Positions 57,397 to 64,000 of a stretch of 64,000 nt of DNA are shown piece after piece. The stretch is from Oegoconia quadripuncta. Lineage: Eukaryota > Arthropoda > Insecta > Lepidoptera > Autostichidae. The translations under genes were made by a program, and so were the position numbers. The stretch's first letter is position 1. Each line of letters opens with the position of its first letter. Where the stretch lies: assembly GCA_949316235.1 (NCBI GenBank), contig OX438750.1:22198865-22262864 (forward strand), in the 5' to 3' direction. The notes under the pieces were generated by a model. It made no database searches. It was not told where the DNA came from and saw nothing but the letters and a program-made list of their open reading frames with translations.

Positions 57397-57650
57397 GATG
57401 AGTTTGTTTTACCGTAAGAAAAAAATTGGGCATATTGGGTAAGTGAAATTGAAGGTATTGGCATAAGTAGTTTAATTTTTTTAATCAAAACTATAATAGA
57501 ATAAAGCGTTTATTATGTCATTTGACGGTCGCGTTTGTAGCCCATTCCATATAATTACATAATTAAATGAAATATATAAAGATAACTCGGAGAAAATATG
57601 AGATCCAAATAAATTTCGCATGACAGGAACCCTACGAATCATTGCCCCAT
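57397..57650. mobile_element. MITE TACCGGATGAG, partial copy 2
   Basis: It starts CTGGATGAGTTTGTTTTACC and follows the element at 591-984 through GGAGAAAATATGAGATCCA. The right arm is lost. Confidence 0.78.
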
Positions 57651-59029
57651 TGAATGGCAAGGCTAATTTGCTGTCCGAGGTAGCTACCAGTTGTCACCCC
57701 CGAGGTCACATTGCAGCGCGAGATCTTTAAAAACTTGTAATCACAAAATTCTTTTATTTCTTGTAATTCACACAAACTTTAAGAAAATGAGTGAATAAAT
57801 GTAGTTGGTAGGTAATTTTTTCAATGGCCGTGGGCGCTGGCGTCTGGGAGTTTCTCGCAGTTAGTAAGAAAATGTCAAGAGAATTCCATTTTATGAGGAC
57901 AATTATATTGCAATTTGTGGAAAGAACGTTGTTATTTTCAGAGTAACACAATTTTATGGTACAGTGGTAACCAGGTCTGAACTACATGGATGCGCGCCTT
58001 CACTAGTTATACTAAGTAGGTATACATGGCATATTTTATTTAATATGTAAAATATTTTACATTGAATCATAAGTACGGATTTTAGAATGTAAGCAAACAT
58101 AAATAATGTCACGATTTTATCGCAATAAATGGTGGTCAGAGATATCCCAAACATAAGCGTTTTTAGTGTGTCAAACATTAAGCTGGAAATTTGAGGGCGG
58201 TGAACCCGTCGTCGTTTTAAGATGTTTTTGATGTAAAGTCCCCTAGTTACTTTTTAAGACTCCCACGGGAAAAGATGCTGGTTCCATTTTTTCTTACGTG
58301 TAAGCATAAAATCTTGTCCGGACTATTCTCGCTTCAAAACTCATAAAACTCGAAACTCTTTCCTTTGTAAAAATAACATCTGTAATCGCTTTTGCCCCAT
58401 ATTTAATCTTCAGAAAAAAATGAGCATGATGATTTAGGTTTTGTATTTCTTATTTTTAAGAAGTAAGATTATATTATACATATATTATAATTTTTGTTGG
58501 CCTATAAATATGGGTTGAAACAAGAGGCATTGTTGTTCAAGATTAGGTACTGTTTGTGAGTAATATAAGTCAAACTAAGCTCTTTATTGGATAGAGAAAA
58601 TAACTTTACTGTCAGTCACATGATTCAATATGAACATGCAATTATCAGAAAGAACAATCCCACTTATACGTAAATATGAAAATTTGGACGTTTGTTCCTT
58701 TCGAGTCTCGTCTTCTTCTTTTCGAGTCGCGGCAAGTTTCAAATTTTATTCTACCAAAACTTAGCCACTCTAACAGCAATCTCTGTGGCGTTAAGGAGGT
58801 CGTCAAAGGTGCAGCTGTCAGGACACGCGGAGCAATATGTGATCCATTGTCTGCGAGGAGACTCCGCACTCGTGCCGATCACGATCATTTGAAAGAAATT
58901 TGACGATAGAGATGGACTACATCACAAACATTGACCGTGTGGCTTTCGGCATAGCAGAATAGGACCCACCCCTTCTCTTGAATGTCGTAAAAGGTGACTA
59001 AGGAATTGTGAGCATAACGTCATTATACC
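57651..59029. other. Non-coding interval
   Basis: 58110-58300 is repeat E. 58690-58895 is a GC-richer patch (GTGGCGTTAAGGAGGTCGTC, CTGTCAGGACACGCGGAGC) open in two plus frames and one minus frame. It may be an old mobile-element fragment but is not recognised. Confidence 0.45.
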
Positions 59030-59140
59030 GGATGAGATTTTTTTACCGTAAAGAAAACAATAGAGCATATTAAGTAAATGAAATAGAAGTTATTGGCATA
59101 GGTAGTTGCATTTTTTTTTCCAAAACCATCATACCGTATC
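59030..59140. mobile_element. MITE TACCGGATGAG, partial copy 3 (one arm)
   Basis: It runs from TACCGGATGAGATTTTTTTA through AGAGCATATTAAGTAAATGA to CCAAAACCATCATACC. Only the left arm remains. Confidence 0.75.
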
Positions 59141-59299
59141 ATCATACCATCAACCATCCGGTAAGGCGAATAGGACAAATCCTTCCATAGCATGAATGAG
59201 AAAGGCTTATGTCCAGTAGTGGCTGTTGATGCACATGTATCTTACTTATACAATTATCATATGTATTATCCCATTGAAGGATGATCAACCAGGTGGACA

Positions 59300-60077
59300 T
59301 ATACACGGTGTCCCAAAAGTCGACGTCAAGCCGAAATCGCATGATGGGTAAGGTCATAACAGTTATCAGAAAAATATATAAAAAAAATTATGTCTAGTAT
59401 TTTTTAAATTATAGCAAAAAACATTTTATTCGGCAAAATACTTTCTCAGTCTCTGTTTCGATAGCGTCACTACCTGTCTCGCTCACACTTTATGGAATGT
59501 CTCACTCCGTCTCATTTAAACCACGCAATGGTCTTAAGGAACGCTTTGAGTTCACTTGAATCACTTTTAGTAAAATCAAAGAAATTATTCAAAACCGACT
59601 TTCCTTGAAAAAATATTTTTTGTACCCGATTCAAGAAATAATGTAATAAGTGTTATACCACTTTAGAATCCTTATTAAATGCGCTAATTTTTAAAGTTAC
59701 TTGCCAGACTTGCATGGTATATTTTTTTTTCAGGACCGTCAGTTAAAGTAGGGCGAAAAACTGATTTTCAAAACGTGGTTCTGCAAAACATGACATCTTC
59801 TTTCAAGCTGGAGCAGTTAGCTCAGGTTTTAAGGTTACAAATTACAGAAGCACTATTCAGGATGAAATAAGTAAAAAAAAATGGCAAAAAGTAAAGATTT
59901 GTAGCAACAGGAAGGTAAAAACTGTTACAGGCTGTACATTTTCCCGAATAAAATGTTTTTTGCTATAATTTTAAAAATACTAGACATAATTTTTTTTATA
60001 TATTTTTCTGATAACTGTTATGACCTTACCCATCATGCGATTTCGGCTTGACGTCGACTTTTGGGACACCCTGTATA
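59300..60077. mobile_element. DNA element with about 133-bp near-identical inverted repeats
   Basis: The left end TATACACGGTGTCCCAAAAG and the right end (reverse complement TATACAGGGTGTCCCAAAAG) agree almost base for base for about 133 bp, including GTCGACGTCAAGCCGAAATC. Interior of about 510 bp without a long frame. The superfamily is not established. The high arm identity points to recent activity. Confidence 0.88.
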
Positions 60078-61139
60078 AATGCGTCAGTACCTACCAGAAC
60101 TTTGTCTGGAAATTTCAATTAAATCCATCACGATGACAAAATCACGCAAACAGAGTCGCAGGACGAGGGACTAGTTTATAAAATAAATGATTCTCTGTGC
60201 CGATCTAAATGTACCCAACATTTAGATCGATTGATCTTTTCCCATTCTTCTTATAGAATCGTTCGTAATTCGCAACAATAAATAATGAGGTCTTCGGGTT
60301 GCCTGAACCTTTGATAAAATATGAAATATTTGATGTTTCAAAACCGAATGAACTCAGAAATATTGAATAGGTATGTGAACATAAAGATAGAGAAATCGTT
60401 TATTTCCAAGCTTCTTATGACAACGGAGTTCATTCAAAGAAAAGACTTCATTCATAGTTATTTAATTATTATCGGTTACGACGGGTATTTTGTGTATGCG
60501 TATGTGTGTGTTTCCAGTCTTTGTCCGTATGAGTCTCAGTAGTGCGTGGTCCGATATGAATGGGGTTTTTTTATGCGAGGGGAAAGGTTATGGGTGATGG
60601 TGAGATGTTGGATGAAAATCAGATTAGCCATTTTCAAAGATATTGGTTGATATCATATTCTTTCGGGGGTTTTCTGAATATTCAAGTTTATTTATATAAT
60701 TATTTTTTTAAGCACAACGGGTTAGTATTTGTTCTCCATGACACCTGATGTTAGAGGAAAATGAGGCCGAAGGTGGAAGCGTACGCTTAATAGCTTAACG
60801 TAAGCTTAATAATAATAATAAGTATCCTATGTTTCAATCCAGGGTAAATTCTACCTGTCTACGCTAGTGCTTCGACAGACCAATCTATTACACACACACA
60901 TGCATACATACTGTACAGGTACACTGTTGGGCACACACACATTCACACATCCAAGTATACTTCCTCACGCATGACGTATGACTCTTGTATTGGCCGGTAG
61001 GTACACCCCACTCGCTATACACTGTCCGCCATTGCATACTTTCAACATACCCCTACACAAAGGAGCTCTGTATTTAATTCAGCGAATTAATCAATATAGT
61101 GATATATCTAAATTCCAGAGCATTTTATTTACTCTTTGT
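60078..61139. other. Non-coding, includes repeat F and a SINE-A scrap
   Basis: 60490-60680 is repeat F. 60705-60785 is a SINE-A 3' scrap (GACACCTGATGTTAGAGG). 60885-60960 is CACA-rich. The frames at 60321-60748 are not supported as genes. Confidence 0.5.
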
Positions 61140-61262
61140 ATTTATACGAGACACTACCTATATACCAAATTTCATCCAAATCCGTCCATCCGTTTCGCTG
61201 TGATTGAGCAACAAACAAACAAACAAATATCCAAAGTTTCGCATTTATAATATTAATTAGCT
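61140..61262. repeat. Repeat D copy with CAAA tail
   Basis: CTATATACCAAATTTCATCC, CATCCGTTTCGCTGTGATTG and (ACAAA)n, then CGCATTTATAATATTAATTAG. Confidence 0.75.
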
Positions 61263-61838
61263 GATACGATATTTATATTCATATATACGATGTTTCATTT
61301 GAATTTAGAACTAGCTGCAAAATTTTCAGATATTTAACGAGGTCATGGATTCGTACTTCTCAAATGCAATGCATGCAGCTCATAATACAGAGAGTCCTTA
61401 TTCCAATTTATCACACATAAAGGCTTTTCCTCTATTTTAGGTAATTTATAATGCAAAACACTATCAGTAACACGGCATTTTAAGTGGTCCTAGTCTAGGA
61501 AAATAGCAGTCCTTGACATGTTTAAAATGGAGGTATTATTTACATGTCATTTACAATAACATTTAATAATATTATTTAAAATTTTATTATAGTACATATA
61601 TACTAAATGCATCATTAGGAAAAATTTTTGCTATTTACTGTTGGTTTTTTGAAGTATACTTCAATAAATGGTCTTATCTATATGTAGGTTCTTTGTGAGT
61701 AATAATTCATAATAAAAGACAGATCTCTTCCGAGAAAAATTGCACCAGACCACTTTTCACATTTGCCATTAAAGTACATAAGTGACCTAGATGACCTAAT
61801 TAATGCCAATGAAAATAATACGTCCGCAAAGGTCAACC
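61263..61838. other. Non-coding interval, nothing identified
   Basis: AT-rich, up to the palindrome. Confidence 0.45.
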
Positions 61839-61934
61839 AAAACAAATTTCATGTTTTTTTTTCACCTACTTTTAAACACCTTTATCAATAAAGGTGTTTA
61901 AAAGTAGGTGAAAAAAAAACATGAAATTTGTTTT
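61839..61934. repeat. Perfect 47-bp inverted repeat with 2-bp loop
   Basis: The arm 61839-61885 (containing CACCTACTTTTAAACACC) is followed by CA and then its exact reverse complement at 61888-61934. Even the 9-T/9-A runs agree. The pairing stops abruptly on both sides, and the palindrome matches no repeat elsewhere in the window. Confidence 0.95.
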
Positions 61935-62121
61935 TACTTACCCATTTACCATAAAGAATACGTAGTAAGAAAATAACTGAAAAGAGAAACATATTCGTGT
62001 AATGAAGATTCACATTTGACAAGAAAACGCTCTTTACAATATAATGTATACCGAGGGCGTATACCTACTCGCATGCTGCATGAAAAGAAAGCAATAAATA
62101 TCAATAAAGTAGGTAAGTACC

Positions 62122-62529
62122 TATACAGGGTGAATTTGCATTCGTGTAATTACCATTAACTGGTCACTCCGCTCTTAATTACGAACACGTTTCTCTAAGG
62201 AACCATAGTCAAACTCGATCAAAAATTTTTCGATTACCCATACAAAGTAAACCATTCTGAAATCACATTTAGTATGGAAGTCCAATAATTTTCGGCTGAT
62301 GACTCCACTCCTGATTACGAACAAACTTTCCAGTAGGAACCATAGCAGAATTCAACCGAAAATTATTGGACTTCCATACTAAAGGTGGTTTCAGTATGGT
62401 TTACTTTGTATGGATAATCGAAAATTTTTTGATCGAATGCGACGATGGTTCCTTGGGGAAACTTGTTCGCATTCAAGAGTAGAATCATTCGTTAGTGGGA
62501 ATTACACTAACTCAAATTCACCCTGTATA
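62122..62529. mobile_element. Foldback element with 174-bp arms
   Basis: It has TATACAGGGTGAATTTG at the left and its complement at the right. Arms 62122-62295 and 62356-62529 are equal in length and about four-fifths alike by eye. The 60-bp centre (TGATTACGAACAAACTTTCC...) is itself related to an internal part of the arms. Non-coding. A single-arm relative is at 9078-9250. Confidence 0.9.
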
Positions 62530-63074
62530 CAGACGACGTATAAATATTTGCAGACCGAATATAATGATTAAAATTTGACGTAAGGACAAATATCTAGATA
62601 TAGCTTCTAATTATGTATCAGATTTATTAACACCTTAAGGGGGCCTATGAAATGAAAATAATAATATATACCTCATAAACATATAATAATATAATTTATT
62701 TGCAACAAATAAAGCCATTAGTATAGCTACACAAAAAAATAAAGTGTAATATTATAAATAATATAAAAATAAAATTTAAAATATAAACATTCACCACCTT
62801 GAGAATGCTGTTATCAAAGTAGCGAAGCCGCTCCCAAAAAGAGACCACGCGTACTCTCAGAACAGCAAAGAAATTAGACGCCCTCGCCTGGGCGAACATG
62901 CCCAACGCGCTACAAAAACGCGGATGCGAAATGCGTCATTGTATTGCACCCTTATAGTTCTGTAAGATTTACGAGTGAAATTGGTTAGCATATAGAAACA
63001 CTGGCAGTATGCATTAAATAATGTCATCTTAACCATGTTGCTACAGTTGCCAAATCTACGCGCGAGCATATTAC
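62530..63074. other. Non-coding interval
   Basis: AT-rich, with a GC-richer patch at 62815-62935 that keeps minus-strand frames open (62696-62905, 62857-63069). No domain was recognised. Confidence 0.4.
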
Positions 63075-63255
63075 AGACCTAATAAAGTCACACTTGTCTC
63101 CCGTAGGGGTAGGCAGAGACCACAGACTTCCACTTGCTACGATCCTGACACACCTCTTTTGCTTCATTCACTCTCATAAGATTGTTCATACATGCTCGTC
63201 GGTTTAGGGTACTCTTGACTTGGCCATTCTTTATGACGTTCGTCCGGCGAGCATA
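63075..63255 (-). pseudogene. LINE C-terminal remnant, second copy of the 50060 family
   Basis: On the minus strand, GTGAATGAAGCAAAAGAGGT, GTGTCAGGATCGTAGC and the CTACCCCTACGGGAG end parallel 50575-50665. The ORF is broken. Confidence 0.65.
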
Positions 63256-63769
63256 TTACACAAAACAAAGCCTTATACCTATATATTTACTAAATAAAAC
63301 ACACTATAGTTAACAATGACATGTGTTAACTATTAATTGCAAATGTTTGGTGATAACTCGCCCTATAACACTCCCAAGTAGCGAACAAAGTTTTAATTAA
63401 GCAACTCATGAACAATACGTACTAAGTGTCCACGGAGTCGTTCTAGTTGCGCTTGCCGTCAACTTTAATAACAAACTGACCACAGTCTGTGAAATAACAG
63501 CAATGTAGTTGTTTTATTATTATTATTTTTAACTGGCGAAAGGTAGTCAGAGCTCTATCCTGCTTAATCACATGCATTTTTGCACCGCCCGTTCCGTTCA
63601 TCGTGTATGTAAACTTAGGTTTATCCTCTTTATTTCTAAACTAATACTAATAAATTGTACTGTGTAGTTTCGGTACTTAAAAAGAATAGAACCAACCCAT
63701 CTTTTCCTGTAGGTGTCACAAAAGGCGACTAAGGTATTTCCACCAAAAACACCGACAGAGGCACGTTTA
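63256..63769. other. Non-coding interval
   Basis: 63665-63760 is repeat E (GAACCAACCCATCTTTTCC, AAAGGCGACTAAGG). The rest is unassigned. Confidence 0.5.
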
Positions 63770-64000
63770 ACCGCCTCCGTGGCTCAATGTAAACAACATT
63801 GGGTTTACGATTCGGAGGTTGCGTGTTCGATCCCCAGCGGGGTACATGTTTAAGTACTCGGTTTGCTTTGTGGTAGGGCATTTTATTTGTCCGCCTGGCT
63901 AGCTACCACCATCTTATCTAAATCTGCCGTCAAGTAGCAATGTTAATAGCATTGTTGTGTTCCGGTTGTCAGTCCTCCAAATGTGTTGAGGTTTCCGGGT
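63770..64000 (+). repeat. SINE-A, running off the right edge
   Basis: Head CCGCCTCCGTGGCTCAATG, B-box region GTTCGATCCCCAGCGGGGTA, and body to TTGAGGTTTCCGGGT at the window end. Confidence 0.88.

Overview
The window looks like a gene-poor, AT-rich stretch of an insect nuclear genome, most likely a moth or butterfly. This rests on one spliced eukaryotic gene, several tRNA-headed SINE families of the kind common in Lepidoptera, RTE-like and CR1/jockey-like LINE remnants, and an errantivirus with a tRNA-Ser primer site. There is no rRNA or tRNA gene, CRISPR array, prokaryotic operon or plasmid/phage module. The organism is inferred from repeat style and codons, not from a database match.

Host gene. 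The left 5.4 kb carries the 5' part of a mitochondrial malate dehydrogenase (MDH) gene on the minus strand. Four exons are firm: 5276-5350 (ATG plus transit peptide), 4678-4888 (NAD-binding Gly motif), 1767-1963 (substrate arginines, NPVNS) and 273-515 (catalytic Asp/Arg/His). All have consensus splice sites and matching phases and together give 242 codons. A doubtful fifth exon lies at 135-191, and the rest of the gene is beyond the left edge. Its introns are full of transposons: a 5'-truncated LINE with an open reverse-transcriptase frame (2187-4335), two MITEs and SINE pieces.

Endogenous retrovirus. At 22682-30153 there is a complete 7.47-kb errantivirus (Ty3/gypsy group with env). It has 273-bp LTRs that I read as identical, a 4-bp target duplication AACG, a tRNA-Ser primer site, and open gag, pol (protease, RT, RNase H, integrase) and env. 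It is a young, possibly active insertion.

The rest is transposon sediment. SINE-A (both window ends, 18.6, 20.6, 40, 43.3 and 44.8 kb) is tRNA-headed with an A tail. SINE-B has about a dozen copies. SINE-C lies at 10.1, 47.2, 52.1, 53.4 and 55.7 kb, and two of those copies are joined to the same LINE-like tail. A 5S-rRNA-derived SINE is at 54.7-55.1 kb. LINE 3' ends lie at 5.6, 6.1, 38.7, 44.7, 46.8, 50.1, 54.6, 55.3, 56.7 and 63.1 kb. DNA elements include a Harbinger-type MITE nested in a LINE (50.2 kb), a hAT-type MITE with an exact 8-bp duplication (41.8 kb), elements ending in TATACAGGGTG at 9.1, 38.6, 59.3 and 62.1 kb, a MITE ending in TAGCATGACA (three copies, one nested in a SINE), a MITE ending in TACCGGATGAG, and a mariner remnant. 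There are several hairpins, the strongest being a perfect 47-bp inverted repeat with a 2-bp loop at 61839-61934. I found no second convincing host gene; most short open frames are chance or repeat-derived.
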